The notes under the pieces: generated by a model
What the model was told of the DNA's origin: nothing
The model's database searches: none
Seen by the model: the letters and a program-made list of their open reading frames with translations, nothing else
Shown: piece by piece, positions 16,008 through 24,562 of the stretch
How the letters are laid out: the number at the start of each line of letters is the position of its first letter
Numbering within the stretch: position 1 is the stretch's first letter
Assembly: GCA_018434245.1 (NCBI GenBank)
Contig: JAHDPQ010000084.1
Coordinates: 1-40,394 of the forward strand
DNA length: 40,394 nucleotides
Origin: Oscillospiraceae bacterium
GTDB taxonomy: Bacteria; Bacillota; Clostridia; Oscillospirales; Ruminococcaceae
Direction: 5' to 3'
Made by a program: the position numbers and the translations under genes

Positions 16008-17009
16008 TTACAGGGCAAGAAGGAGAAACCGGGTCAGCATCCAGCCCAAAGCACCACAGATGGGAAAGGTAATCCCCCAGGTAAGGACAATTTCCCGCAC
16101 CACCCGATGATCCACCTCGCCCCCGGCTGCAGAGGCGGCCCCCATCATAGCGGTAGTTTTGGTGTGGCTGGTGCTCATGGGAATCCCCCAGACGGTGGCC
16201 ATCAAGAGGCAGAGGGCTCCGCCTAAATCGGCACAAAGTCCCTCCAGCTTTTGCAGCCGCACCATCCGGCTGCCCACCAGCTCCACAATCCTGCCCCCTC
16301 CCACCGAGGTGCCCAGAGCCATGGTGAGAGCACAGAGCACCAGTACCCACACGTGGCGGCTCAGGGACACCGGCCCGGGAAGATACTCTCCCTTAGCCAG
16401 TAGCTCCGCCATGACAAAGACCGCCACAAACTTCTGGCCGTCCTGAGCCCCGTGCATAAAAGCCATTCCCCCGGCGGCCAGTACCTGCATCCGGCCCAGA
16501 GTCCGGTCCCCCAGTCGCCCCAGAGGAGCCGCCAGCAACTTGGCAGACAGCCAGCCCAGCAGGTATCCGCAGGCGATGGAGATCACAAGGCCTGCCAGCA
16601 CCTTGCCCCAAGCGCCCCGGTTGATGCCCCCGGTGTTGCCCAGAGCCAGAGCCGCCCCGCTCAGGGCGGCGATGAGGGCATGACTCTCGCTGGTGGGGAT
16701 GCCAAAGCGCCAAGCCGCCACCGCAAAAAGGATGATGGATGCCATGGCGGCGGAAAGGGCGATGAGAGCCGCCCGCCGGTCTCCTCCAAAATCCACCAGA
16801 GAGCTCATGGTATCGGTGACCGAGGCTCCCGCCACACTGACGGCCAGCAGCCCCAGCAGGTTGCAAACACCCGCCATCCACGCAGCCCGGCGGTAGTCCA
16901 TGGCTCCTGTGGATACGGCGCAGGCAATGGCGTTTGGGGCGTCGGTCCACCCGTTGACAAACACCGCTCCCACAATCAGCGCAAGAATCAAACCCTCCAG
17001 CATGTACAC
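16008..17009 (-). CDS. pit: Inorganic phosphate transporter, Pit family
   Basis: A 333-residue membrane protein with about ten helices. The Pit/PHO-4 signature occurs twice, as NGWTDAPNAIACAVSTGAM near residue 19 (normally GxNDxxN; the Asn-Asp pair appears here as WTDAPN) and GGMAFMHGAQDGQKFVAV near 185, with further STS motifs IPTSESHALI and IPMSTSHTKTT. It should take up phosphate as a metal complex, driven by protons. The start is GTG 17009 with AAGGG seven bases ahead; ATG 17003 is an alternative. It is followed by the Crp-type regulator and preceded by a TVP38 protein. No PhoU-like partner gene lies beside it, which is common for Pit in Clostridia, so coupling to that regulator is unclear. 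Confidence 0.92.
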   Translation of the reverse strand: MYMLEGLILALIVGAVFVNGWTDAPNAIACAVSTGAMDYRRAAWMAGVCNLLGLLAVSVAGASVTDTMSSLVDFGGDRRAALIALSAAMASIILFAVAAWRFGIPTSESHALIAALSGAALALGNTGGINRGAWGKVLAGLVISIACGYLLGWLSAKLLAAPLGRLGDRTLGRMQVLAAGGMAFMHGAQDGQKFVAVFVMAELLAKGEYLPGPVSLSRHVWVLVLCALTMALGTSVGGGRIVELVGSRMVRLQKLEGLCADLGGALCLLMATVWGIPMSTSHTKTTAMMGAASAAGGEVDHRVVREIVLTWGITFPICGALGWMLTRFLLLAL

Positions 17010-17097
17010 AGCACCGCCCTTCCCGTATTATTACATATATACGTGAAGGACGGCGGCAGATATGCGGACAACATGGCAGGGCAAGAGCTTCCGGCGG

Positions 17098-17811
17098 TTA
17101 TCCTGCCTTTTTATCTGTTTTAATATGGGGTTCAATCACCTTTTGATGAAGGAGGAATCCTCCGGCGGCAATGGCGGTGATGCCAAGGAACAAAAGCCCC
17201 GCCTTGAGCCATTCTCCGTTGACCACGCTGTCTCCTGCCAGCACCGAGGTGAGCATGGCGGGCATCCGGGCCACGATGGAGAGGAGGAGAAACCGCCTCA
17301 AAGCCATGGGGGTGAGGGCAAAGAGGTAGGTCAGGGCATCTTTAGGGGTACCGGGGATGAAGAAGAGCAGCAGCGTCAGCCGTTCCAGACGCCTGGTATC
17401 GGAAAGAAAGCGGTACTTTGCCATATCCTTCTCATTCACAAAGAAAAAGAGCACCCGGTGGCCAAAGCGCTTGACCAGCGCAAAGACGGTGGCCGTGGCG
17501 GTTATAGTTCCCAGCAGGCAGGTCAGCATTCCCCCCACCGGGCCGAAGAGTGCTCCCGCCGCGATCTGAATGGGTCCGCCGGGGACAAAGGCGATGACGA
17601 TCTGCAGATACTGGATGAGAAACAGCACCAGCCATCCCGCCACTCCCAGGGAGGCGATGCGGTTTTGGAACAGCTCCAGATTGCCGGGGGTTTGCAGGGC
17701 AAGCACCCAGCGAATTCCCCAGATGGTTACGGCAGCCAACCCCAGTCCGAACAGCATCAACACCGCTATCCGAAAACGCCTGCGCAGCTTGTCCCACTTT
17801 GTTTGATTCAT
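17098..17811 (-). CDS. TVP38/TMEM64 family membrane protein
   Basis: A 237-residue protein of the DedA/VTT superfamily with about five or six membrane segments. The re-entrant signature appears as FVPGGPIQIAAGALFGPVGG (about 75-94) and its partner FFIPGTPKDALTYLFALTP (about 150-168), and it ends in a basic tail. These proteins are thought to move or scramble lipids across the membrane. ATG 17811 follows GGAGG with seven-base spacing. A minus-strand promoter candidate (TTGCGT, 16 bases, TATAAA) lies at 17852-17879. It sits before the phosphate permease, with 88 bases between them. Confidence 0.9.
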   Translation of the reverse strand: MNQTKWDKLRRRFRIAVLMLFGLGLAAVTIWGIRWVLALQTPGNLELFQNRIASLGVAGWLVLFLIQYLQIVIAFVPGGPIQIAAGALFGPVGGMLTCLLGTITATATVFALVKRFGHRVLFFFVNEKDMAKYRFLSDTRRLERLTLLLFFIPGTPKDALTYLFALTPMALRRFLLLSIVARMPAMLTSVLAGDSVVNGEWLKAGLLFLGITAIAAGGFLLHQKVIEPHIKTDKKAG

Positions 17812-17851
17812 CTTCTGCCTCCGCCTGCCTGCAACTTGTTTCTTCCTCTAT

Positions 17852-17879
17852 TTTATAGTACAATGGTTATAATACGCAA
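17852..17879 (-). promoter_or_regulatory. Candidate promoter of the TVP38-family gene
   Basis: On the minus strand TTGCGT (17874-17879) and TATAAA (17852-17857) are 16 bases apart, 40 bases ahead of the start codon. Confidence 0.5.
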
Positions 17880-17917
17880 GATACATTATTAATATTTCGT
17901 TAAGTTTCGGAGCCGAT

Positions 17918-18520
17918 ATGGAAAGTGATATCTTTCGGGCGGGGGTGGCTCCCGGGTCGCCTACCACCGACGTGGAAATTAAAATGCTGCTGTGCTATCT
18001 TCTCTCCCATCTGGAGGAGTCCATTAGCTTCACCCAGCTTCACGAGGCGTTGAGCGAGCACAATCTGGTCAACTACTTCGAGCTGGTGCAGGCACTGGAC
18101 GATCTTTGCAGTTTGGGTCAGCTGTCCGTCTCCACCGAGAACAGCACTGACCTCTACCGCATCACCCCTTTGGGTAGGGAGATTGGGACCGAGTTTGAGC
18201 GGACCCTGCCCCTTGCCACACGGGAAAAGGCGCTGGAGGCCACCCGCCGGGTGATGGAGCGCCAGCGCAGACTCACCGAGGTCGACATCAAGGAAACGCC
18301 TTGCCGGGGCGGGGGCTTTCTGCTGGAGCTTTCCATCCCCGACGAGGATGGAGAGCTGATTGGCCTGCGGGTTTTTGCCCCCACCCGCCGGGAGTGTGAC
18401 CGGATGAGAAAGCGGTTCCTCAACGCACCCCTCACCATCTACAAAGGGGTGATGGCTCTCCTCACCGGGGACGAGCAGGTGCTGGGAACCATCTTTTCCG
18501 ACGAGCGAAAGCTATTTTAA
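17918..18520 (+). CDS. DUF4364 family protein (winged-helix-like)
   Basis: A 200-residue cytosolic protein with the DUF4364 pattern common in Clostridia: a winged-helix-like first half (EIKMLLCYLLSHLEESISFTQLHEAL, then VNYFELVQALDDLCSLGQL and YRITPLGREIG), and a second half with alternating strands (FLLELSIPDEDGELIGLRVFA). It resembles PadR/MarR-like regulators but has no assigned target. An unusual feature is an Arg-rich middle helix (TRRVMERQRRLTEVD). Its ribosome binding site is weak (CGGAG). It runs in the same direction as the YgiQ gene 214 bases later. Confidence 0.85.
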   Translation: MESDIFRAGVAPGSPTTDVEIKMLLCYLLSHLEESISFTQLHEALSEHNLVNYFELVQALDDLCSLGQLSVSTENSTDLYRITPLGREIGTEFERTLPLATREKALEATRRVMERQRRLTEVDIKETPCRGGGFLLELSIPDEDGELIGLRVFAPTRRECDRMRKRFLNAPLTIYKGVMALLTGDEQVLGTIFSDERKLF

Positions 18521-18734
18521 TCGGGTACCACGCCGAGCCTCCGGCCATCCAAGGGGCATCTGCGCGGGATTTTGTCCCCGTCGCCCGGTCACGGAAAGGG
18601 CCTTGGCTCTTCCCTTGGGGACTCTCTCCTCCCCCTTTTGCCCCGCGGCCTTCTTCGCCGCGGGTCTTCTGTTCCACCCATGGTTCCATACTCTGCACTC
18701 TGCGTCCAACTTTTGGACTGCGAAAGGATTATCT

Positions 18735-20609
18735 ATGAACTTTCTTCCCCTGACCAAACAAGAGGCTGCCGCCCGGGGCTGGGATGAACTGGACTTCGTC
18801 TGTGTCACCGGAGACGCCTATGTGGATCACCCTTCCTTTGGCATTGCCATCATCTCCCGCCTGCTGGAAAGCATGGGCTTTCGGGTGGGGATTGTCTCCC
18901 AGCCCCAAAATGATGCCGACTACGCCCGTTTTGGAAAGCCCAGGCTGGGATTTTTTGTCACCTCCGGCAACATCGATTCCATGGTGAGCCACTACACCGC
19001 CGCCAAGCGCAGGCGTTCCGACGACCCCTACACCGCCGGAAACAAGGCGGGCCGCCGCCCCGACCGGGCGGTGATGGTCTACAGCCGCCGTTTGCGGCAG
19101 CTCTTTCCCCACACACCCGTCATGATTGGTGGGCTGGAGGCCAGCTTCCGGCGGTTTGCCCACTACGATTACTGGGAGGATGCTGTCCGCCCCTCCATTC
19201 TGGCGGACAGCGGCGCCCACCTCCTCTCCTTTGGGATGGGGGAGCGCCAAACCCGGGAAATTGCCACCCGTCTGGCGGCGGGGGAGGCTATCGAGGCCCT
19301 CACCGATCTTCGGGGGACCTGCGTTTTGGTGGACGGAACCAACCTGCCCAAAAATGCCGTGACCTGCGCTTCCTTTCAGAAGGTGCAGGAGGATAAGATC
19401 GCCTTTGCCCGGGCTTTTCGGATGCAGTACGACGAGCAGGATGCCGTCACCGGCCGGGCCATCATCCAGCAGCATGGGGACAATCGGTATCTGGTGCAAA
19501 ATCCCCCCGCCCTGCCCTTGGAGCAAGAGGAGCTGGATCAGGTCTTTGCACTGCCCTTCCAGCGGATGTATCACCCCAGCTACGAAAAGCTAGGAGGGGT
19601 CAAGGCTATTGAAGAGGTGGAGTTTTCCATCATGCACAACCGGGGCTGCTTTGGAGGCTGCAACTTCTGCTCCATCGCCCTGCATCAGGGGCGCAGCGTC
19701 ACCGCCCGCAGCAAGGACAGCGTGGTGGAAGAAGCCAAGGCCATGACCGCCTCCCCCCGTTTCAAGGGATACATCCACGATGTGGGGGGAGCCACCGCCA
19801 ACTTTCGGGGGCCTTCCTGCCAAAAGCAGCTGACCAAGGGAGTCTGCCGGAACCGGCTTTGCCTTGCCCCCAATCCCTGCCCCAATCTCAAGGTCAGTCA
19901 CACCGAGTATCTGGATATTCTGCGAACCCTGCGGAGCCTGCCCAAGGTGAAGAAGGTGTTTATCCGCTCGGGACTGCGTTTTGACTACATCAATGCCGAC
20001 CCGGACCAAACCTTTTTGCGGGAGCTGGTGGCTCACCACGTCAGCGGGCAGCTCAAGGTCGCCCCCGAGCACTGCTCCCCCAAGGTGCTGGAAACCATGG
20101 GCAAGCCCTACATCCAAGCCTTTGACCGCTTTGCCCGGAATTTTTATGCCGCCACCAAAAAAGCCGGGAAGGAGCAGTATCTGGTCCCCTACCTCATGTC
20201 CTCTCACCCCGGCTCCACCCTCAAAGAGGCGGCGGAGTTGGCGGTGTATCTCAAGAAGAACAACATCCGCCCCGAACAGGTGCAGGATTTTTACCCCACC
20301 CCCGGCACCGTGTCTACCTGTATGTTTCACACCGGGCTGGACCCCTTTACCCTGACCCCCGTTTACACCGCCCGAAGCCCGGAGGAAAAAGCCATGCAGC
20401 GGGCCCTGCTCCAGTACTGGAAGCCGGAAAACCAGGCGCTGGTGACAAGAGCCCTCCGGCAAGCGGGGCGAGCCGACCTCATCGGTTCCGGTCCAAGCTG
20501 CCTGGTGCGGGCAAGCACCTCTGCCCCCCGGCAAGGCTCTGCCGGCCCCAAGGCAAGCACCGGGCGGCGCCCCAAACCCCGCCGGGGCAAAGGCTCTTCC
20601 CGCCGGTAA
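18735..20609 (+). CDS. YgiQ family radical SAM protein
   Basis: A 624-residue protein. ATG 18735 is preferred: AAAGGA lies just ahead, and it yields the typical MNFLPLTKQEAAARGWDE start, while an in-frame ATG at 18603 gives unrelated sequence. The N-terminal YgiQ domain (DAYVDHPSFGIAIISRLLE, GGLEASFRRFAHYDYWED) precedes the radical SAM barrel with C305-x3-C309-x2-C312 in HNRGCFGGCNFCSIALHQGR, binding a 4Fe-4S cluster that cleaves S-adenosylmethionine. A conserved C-terminal block has FYPTPGTVSTCMFHTGLDP. The last 40 residues are basic and low in complexity. The substrate of the family is not established. It is followed by the MBL/DUF3006 pair. Confidence 0.93.
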   Translation: MNFLPLTKQEAAARGWDELDFVCVTGDAYVDHPSFGIAIISRLLESMGFRVGIVSQPQNDADYARFGKPRLGFFVTSGNIDSMVSHYTAAKRRRSDDPYTAGNKAGRRPDRAVMVYSRRLRQLFPHTPVMIGGLEASFRRFAHYDYWEDAVRPSILADSGAHLLSFGMGERQTREIATRLAAGEAIEALTDLRGTCVLVDGTNLPKNAVTCASFQKVQEDKIAFARAFRMQYDEQDAVTGRAIIQQHGDNRYLVQNPPALPLEQEELDQVFALPFQRMYHPSYEKLGGVKAIEEVEFSIMHNRGCFGGCNFCSIALHQGRSVTARSKDSVVEEAKAMTASPRFKGYIHDVGGATANFRGPSCQKQLTKGVCRNRLCLAPNPCPNLKVSHTEYLDILRTLRSLPKVKKVFIRSGLRFDYINADPDQTFLRELVAHHVSGQLKVAPEHCSPKVLETMGKPYIQAFDRFARNFYAATKKAGKEQYLVPYLMSSHPGSTLKEAAELAVYLKKNNIRPEQVQDFYPTPGTVSTCMFHTGLDPFTLTPVYTARSPEEKAMQRALLQYWKPENQALVTRALRQAGRADLIGSGPSCLVRASTSAPRQGSAGPKASTGRRPKPRRGKGSSRR

Positions 20610-20662
20610 GGGCATCTTTTAGCGTTGCCCGGCCATCATCATGAACAACATCAGGAGGACTT

Positions 20663-21661
20663 ATGGCAAGATTTAGAAGATACCGGTCGGGGTCCGGCAG
20701 GGTGGTTTTTCTGCTGGTTCTGGCCGTCTGCGGCTTTTTCATCCTCAGTTCGATGCAGGATAAATACGGCTACGACTTTGGCCTTCCCTCCCTTTCCCTG
20801 CCGGGAATGGAGGAGCTGTTGGATGAGCTGGAAGCACCTTCTCCCGATCGGCCGATATCCTCCCAAGTCGTGGAGCGCGCGGACTTAAAGGTGCATTTTC
20901 TGGATGTGGGACAGGCAGAAAGCATCCTGATTCTGGCACCGGAAAAGACCGTCCTCATCGACGCAGGAGAAAACGATCAAGGGGATTTGGTGGTGCGCTA
21001 CCTCAAAGAACAGGGAGTGTCCTCCATTGATCTGCTCATCGGCACTCACCCCCATTCCGACCACATTGGCGGCATGGACATTGTGCTGAACAAGATGCCG
21101 GTGGAAACCGTTATCCTGCCCATCCTCCCCGATGATCTGATTCCCACCACTGTCACCTTTACTGATCTGCTCAAAGCTATCGACCGGGCGGGACTGGAAA
21201 TTACCCCGGCCCTTCCCGGTGATGTCTACGATCTGGGCGGCGGGGCCGGGCTCACCCTCTTGGGCCCCGTGCGGGATTACGATAACCTCAACAACATGAG
21301 TGTGGTGGCTCGGCTTAGCTTTGGCTCCACCTCCTTCCTCTTTACCGGGGATATGGAAAAAGAGGCGGAGCAGGATTTGGTGGAGCAGGGAGCCCCCCTT
21401 GCCTCCACGGTGCTCAGCGCGGGGCATCACGGCTCCCAAACCAGCTCCCGCAAGGCTTTTCTGGAGGCGGTCAATCCCAAGCTGGCCGTCATCTCCTGCG
21501 GGCTGGACAATAGCTACGGCCATCCCCACCGTGAGGTGATGGAGCGGCTGGACGCTCTGGGCATCCGGGTGCTGCGCACCGATCTGGACGGTGCGGTGGT
21601 TCTCGCTTCCGACGGGGAAAATATCGAAATTCAGGTGGCTCAAAACCGAATTGCCGCATAA
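20663..21661 (+). CDS. ComEC/Rec2-like metallo-beta-lactamase fold hydrolase, membrane-anchored
   Basis: A 332-residue protein with a single N-terminal membrane helix (VVFLLVLAVCGFFILSSM, residues 14-31), a short linker and an extracytoplasmic MBL domain. That domain begins LKVHFLDVGQAESILI and carries the metal site THPHSDHIGG (about 129-138), FTGDMEKEAE (about 228) and SAGHHGSQTSS (about 253). The arrangement equals the isolated C-terminal domain of competence protein ComEC, which degrades one DNA strand in uptake systems. Single-domain secreted versions are common in Clostridia and may be nucleases or phosphodiesterases. It shares an operon with the DUF3006 gene, 12 bases behind it. Confidence 0.9.
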   Translation: MARFRRYRSGSGRVVFLLVLAVCGFFILSSMQDKYGYDFGLPSLSLPGMEELLDELEAPSPDRPISSQVVERADLKVHFLDVGQAESILILAPEKTVLIDAGENDQGDLVVRYLKEQGVSSIDLLIGTHPHSDHIGGMDIVLNKMPVETVILPILPDDLIPTTVTFTDLLKAIDRAGLEITPALPGDVYDLGGGAGLTLLGPVRDYDNLNNMSVVARLSFGSTSFLFTGDMEKEAEQDLVEQGAPLASTVLSAGHHGSQTSSRKAFLEAVNPKLAVISCGLDNSYGHPHREVMERLDALGIRVLRTDLDGAVVLASDGENIEIQVAQNRIAA

Positions 21662-21673
21662 AGGAGGATGCTC

Positions 21674-21907
21674 ATGGAAGCGTGGTTGGCGGTGGACCGC
21701 ATTGAGGGAGAACACGCGGTCTGTCTGGATGAAGTAAAGCAGAAAAGCATCCTTCCTCTGGCGGAGCTGCCCCCCGGCCTAAAAGAAGGGGATTGGCTAC
21801 GGCAGACACCACAGGGCTGGGTCATCGACCAAGAGGAAACCCGGCGCCGCAGGGAGCAAAACCGGGACCTGTTTCACCGGCTGCTGAAAAAGAACCATCC
21901 CCAGTGA
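21674..21907 (+). CDS. DUF3006 domain-containing protein
   Basis: A 77-residue protein. ATG 21674 has AAGGAGG (21661-21667) six bases ahead, while ATG 21668 directly touches that site. The sequence AVDRIEGEHAVCL, then ILPLAELPPGLKEGDWLR and IDQEETRRRREQNRDLFHRLLKK matches DUF3006, a small beta-barrel family that often follows ComEC-like MBL proteins, as here. The last 20 residues form a charged helix. A role as accessory or inhibitor of the MBL protein is only inference from pairing. Confidence 0.88.
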   Translation: MEAWLAVDRIEGEHAVCLDEVKQKSILPLAELPPGLKEGDWLRQTPQGWVIDQEETRRRREQNRDLFHRLLKKNHPQ

Positions 21908-22127
21908 CCGTTCCATTCCTTCTAACGGCAAAGAGGTGCCCTTCTTAGGCTGGCGTTTTTTATGGACTTTATAATTTTTCATTTTTTACAAAATTCCGGC
22001 CCGGATGGTGAAATTTATTAGGCCGACAGCCTGTACGCCGGACGGAAAAGCAGGGCTTTTCAACCTAAAACGATGGATGGGTCTTCGATTGTTCCATCCC
22101 TTTGAGCCGGAGAGAGTAATATGGATT

Positions 22128-22156
22128 TTGACAATTCCCCCGGTGTTTTTTATAAT
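22128..22156 (+). promoter_or_regulatory. Consensus sigma-A promoter of murI
   Basis: TTGACA (22128-22133) and TATAAT (22151-22156), exactly 17 bases apart, six of six in both boxes. It sits 30 bases before ATG 22187 and excludes the earlier in-frame ATG at 22121 as the start. Confidence 0.92.
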
Positions 22157-22186
22157 GGAAGCAGAAACTGGAGAGCAGGTGGCGAT

Positions 22187-22972
22187 ATGGGTGAACAGGC
22201 GCGTATTGGGGTCATGGATTCCGGGGTGGGAGGGCTTACCTTTGTCCGGGAGCTTCTTGCCCTTTGCCCGGGAGCAGATATCATCTATTTTGGGGACAGT
22301 GCCAACTGCCCCTATGGCAATCAGACTCGGGAAAGGATTCTGGACCTCACCTACCGGACTCTTTCCTTTCTCCAACAAAGCAAGATTCATGTGGCGGTGA
22401 TTGCCTGCAACACCATTTCTACCTTGATCGATACCCTGCAGAGCAACACCTCGTCTCCTTTGTTCAGCGTAGTTGCTCCCGTGGCAGGGGCGGTGGCCCA
22501 CAGCGGTGCCCGGCGGGTGGGGGTGCTGGGCACCGAGTTTACCATTGCCGTCGGCACCTATCAGCGGCTGATTCAGCAAATCAACCCGGCTATCGAGGTG
22601 GTGGGTAAGGGCAGCTCCAGTCTGGCCGCTATGGTGGATCAAGGAGCTCCGGTGCAGGAAATCGAGGGGGAAATTCAGTCCTGCTTTGGGCCTCTGCTGG
22701 ACCACAATCCCCCGGAAGTGGTGATCTTAGGCTGCACTCACTACCCCATTGTCAAGGATTTTTTCACCCGCCGTTACCCCAACATCGAGTTTCTGGACCC
22801 CGCCGTGGAGCAGGCCAAGGTGGTGGCTCACTGGCTGGAGCAGCAGGGGCTGGAAACCACGGGGCAGGGGGATTTAAAGGTTTACACCAGCGGAGACCCC
22901 GATGCCTACCGTCGGATTCTGGAACGGCTGCAGATTCCCGTTCCCCATGTGTTGGAGCAGATAATTCCTTAA
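22187..22972 (+). CDS. murI: Glutamate racemase
   Basis: A 261-residue cytosolic enzyme that interconverts L- and D-glutamate for peptidoglycan. It starts IGVMDSGVGGLTFVRELL, has YFGDSANCPYGNQ (residues about 36-48), the first catalytic Cys in VIACNTIST (about 74) and the second in VILGCTHYPIV (about 185). Both cysteines and the nearby Asp and Ser are present, so it should be active. ATG 22187 is set by the promoter at 22128-22156 and by AGGTGG ahead of it. It is monocistronic, ending at a bidirectional hairpin (23046-23070). Confidence 0.96.
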   Translation: MGEQARIGVMDSGVGGLTFVRELLALCPGADIIYFGDSANCPYGNQTRERILDLTYRTLSFLQQSKIHVAVIACNTISTLIDTLQSNTSSPLFSVVAPVAGAVAHSGARRVGVLGTEFTIAVGTYQRLIQQINPAIEVVGKGSSSLAAMVDQGAPVQEIEGEIQSCFGPLLDHNPPEVVILGCTHYPIVKDFFTRRYPNIEFLDPAVEQAKVVAHWLEQQGLETTGQGDLKVYTSGDPDAYRRILERLQIPVPHVLEQIIP

Positions 22973-23045
22973 TTTTAATGGCAGAGCCGGGCCAAGGCCT
23001 GTTCGCTGTCCCGGCAGAGCCGGGGCAGTTTGGAGCAAAAAAACA

Positions 23046-23070
23046 CCCGCCTTGCGGCGGGATATTTTTT
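23046..23070 (+). terminator. Terminator of murI
   Basis: CCCGCC, loop TTGC, GGCGGG, then ATATTTTTT. An A-run before it could make it work from both strands. Confidence 0.85.
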
Positions 23071-23075
23071 GTTCC

Positions 23076-23100
23076 AAAAGACGGTTGCACTGCAACCGTC
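23076..23100 (-). terminator. Terminator of pduL
   Basis: Read on the minus strand, GACGGTTGCA, a one-base centre and TGCAACCGTC form a perfect ten-bp stem followed by TTTTGG. It lies 26 bases behind the pduL stop. Confidence 0.75.
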
Positions 23101-23125
23101 TGGGGGCGGGCCGGTCTCAGTGGCA

Positions 23126-23698
23126 CTATTTTACAATTTCGCCGTACAGCTCTCCGCCGCCACAGGCGTTGGATTCGTCGGTGTCGATATGCATGGCGGT
23201 GGCAAAAGACTCGCTCACCCGAACCACAACATCATACAGAACGGCGGTGCGCTCAGCGCTTTCGATCTTAACACCCACCACATCTTTATCCTTCACGCCC
23301 AAAACGGCAGCGTCCTCGGGAGTGGTGTGAATGTGGCGCTTGGCTGCAATCAGGCCCTCCTTCAGCTCCACCTGTCCGGCGGGGCCTTTCAGAGTGAGAG
23401 GGGCGGAACCGGCAAGGTCCCCCGATTCCCGGGTGGGAACGCTCACGCCGATGCTCCGGGCATCGGTGAGGGAAATCTCCGCCTGAGTTGCTTTTCGGGT
23501 AGGCCCAAGTACCGAAACCCCCGTCAAGGTCCGCTTGGGTCCCACAATGTCCACCCGCTCCTCACAGGCGTACTGTCCGGGCTGGCTCAGCTCTTTTTTG
23601 TTGTGGAGCACCGCTCCCGCACCAAACAGAGTCTCCAGATCCTCCTGAGAAAGATGTACATGCCGTGCCGATGTCTCTACCAGTATCTTTTTACTCAT
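23126..23698 (-). CDS. pduL: PduL-type phosphotransacylase (phosphate propanoyltransferase family)
   Basis: A 190-residue protein converting acyl-CoA and phosphate to acyl phosphate and CoA. It contains the PduL metal-binding His motifs: SARHVHLS near residue 10, AKRHIHTTPEDA near 118 and MHIDTDESNACG near 168, plus the typical ERVDIVGPKRTLTGVSVLGP stretch. There is no N-terminal encapsulation peptide and no microcompartment shell gene nearby, so this is likely the cytosolic form that replaces Pta in acetate formation. ATG 23698 follows AGGAG. No acetate kinase gene lies in the window. Confidence 0.92.
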   Translation of the reverse strand: MSKKILVETSARHVHLSQEDLETLFGAGAVLHNKKELSQPGQYACEERVDIVGPKRTLTGVSVLGPTRKATQAEISLTDARSIGVSVPTRESGDLAGSAPLTLKGPAGQVELKEGLIAAKRHIHTTPEDAAVLGVKDKDVVGVKIESAERTAVLYDVVVRVSESFATAMHIDTDESNACGGGELYGEIVK

Positions 23699-23812
23699 GC
23701 TTTAGTAACTCCTGTCCCTTTTAAATTGAAAGCTGTACGAATTCACTCATTATTTTAACTCAAACCAAGGTAAAATGCAAATTTTTGAGCCTATACGAAG
23801 TGCTTTTATTTA

Positions 23813-23821
23813 TGCTATAAT
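23813..23821 (+). promoter_or_regulatory. Extended -10 promoter candidate before the uracil-DNA glycosylase gene
   Basis: TGCTATAAT forms an extended -10 box in an AT-rich stretch. No good -35 lies 17 bases upstream. It is about 80 bases ahead of ATG 23902. Confidence 0.55.
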
Positions 23822-23901
23822 AAACATGAACACGTATGGGGTCGAATTACGGTTAGTATGCACTATTTTTGTCTGTTATTGCTGAACTAGGAGATCAACT
23901 C

Positions 23902-24468
23902 ATGGCAACCATGGATCAATTAAGAGAAAAAGTCCTTGCTTGTACCGCCTGCAAGCTGGCCGCCACCCGCACCAACGTTGTGTTTGGTGGGGGGAATTCC
24001 AATGCCCGGGTTCTGTTTATTGGAGAAGGCCCCGGACAGCAGGAGGACCTGAGCGGTCAGCCCTTTGTGGGACGAGCAGGTAAGCTGTTGGATAAGATGC
24101 TGGATGCGGTGGGCCTTTCCCGGGACGAAAGCATCTTCATCACCAACATGGTAAAGTGCCGCCCGCCGGGCAACCGGGACCCTCAGCCCGACGAGGTCAG
24201 TGCCTGCATGGGATACTTATACGAGCAGATTCGCCTGATGCGCCCCCAGTACATCGTCTGCCTGGGCCGGGTAGCGGCTCAAAGCCTCATCGATCCCGAC
24301 TTCCGGGTAACCAAGCAGCATGGACAGTTCATCGAAAAAGACGGTATCCTGATGATGGGCACCTTCCATCCGGCGGCGTTGCTGCGCAATCCCAATCAAA
24401 AGGTGGACGCCTTTGATGACTTTTGCAAGCTGCGGGACCGCCTGTTGGAAAATAAAGCCCAGCTGTAA
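23902..24468 (+). CDS. Family 4 uracil-DNA glycosylase (4Fe-4S)
   Basis: A 188-residue DNA repair enzyme that removes uracil arising from cytosine deamination. ATG 23902 is preceded by GGAG at about eight-base spacing, and an in-frame TTG further upstream is not needed. The cluster cysteines are C14 and C17 in ACTACKLA, and two more in NMVKCRPPGNRDP and SACMGYLYEQ. The active-site motif is GEGPGQQEDLSGQPFVGRAG (residues about 42-61) and the C-terminal one is GTFHPAALLRN. These mark the thermophile-type family 4, common in Clostridia. It precedes the phosphofructokinase gene by 94 bases. Confidence 0.94.
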   Translation: MATMDQLREKVLACTACKLAATRTNVVFGGGNSNARVLFIGEGPGQQEDLSGQPFVGRAGKLLDKMLDAVGLSRDESIFITNMVKCRPPGNRDPQPDEVSACMGYLYEQIRLMRPQYIVCLGRVAAQSLIDPDFRVTKQHGQFIEKDGILMMGTFHPAALLRNPNQKVDAFDDFCKLRDRLLENKAQL

Positions 24469-24496
24469 TAACCAAATGCCCCATCTTTTCCCGGCG

Positions 24497-24520
24497 TGGA
24501 CAGCAGCGCGCTGCTGTCCA
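24497..24520. repeat. 24-bp perfect palindrome ahead of phosphofructokinase gene
   Basis: TGGACAGCAGCG is followed directly by its exact reverse complement. There is no T-run after it on either side, so it is either a stem in the transcript or a protein site. A hairpin with the same GGACAGCA arm occurs at 26493-26520. Confidence 0.8.
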
Positions 24521-24562
24521 TCCCTTCACCAGTAGTTTATAGTACTTAGAGGAGGATCATAC

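Noticed and set aside
19590-20615. 341-codon open frame on the minus strand over the YgiQ gene
   Set aside because: Gly/Ala/His-rich mirror frame without motifs; the plus-strand radical SAM gene explains the sequence.
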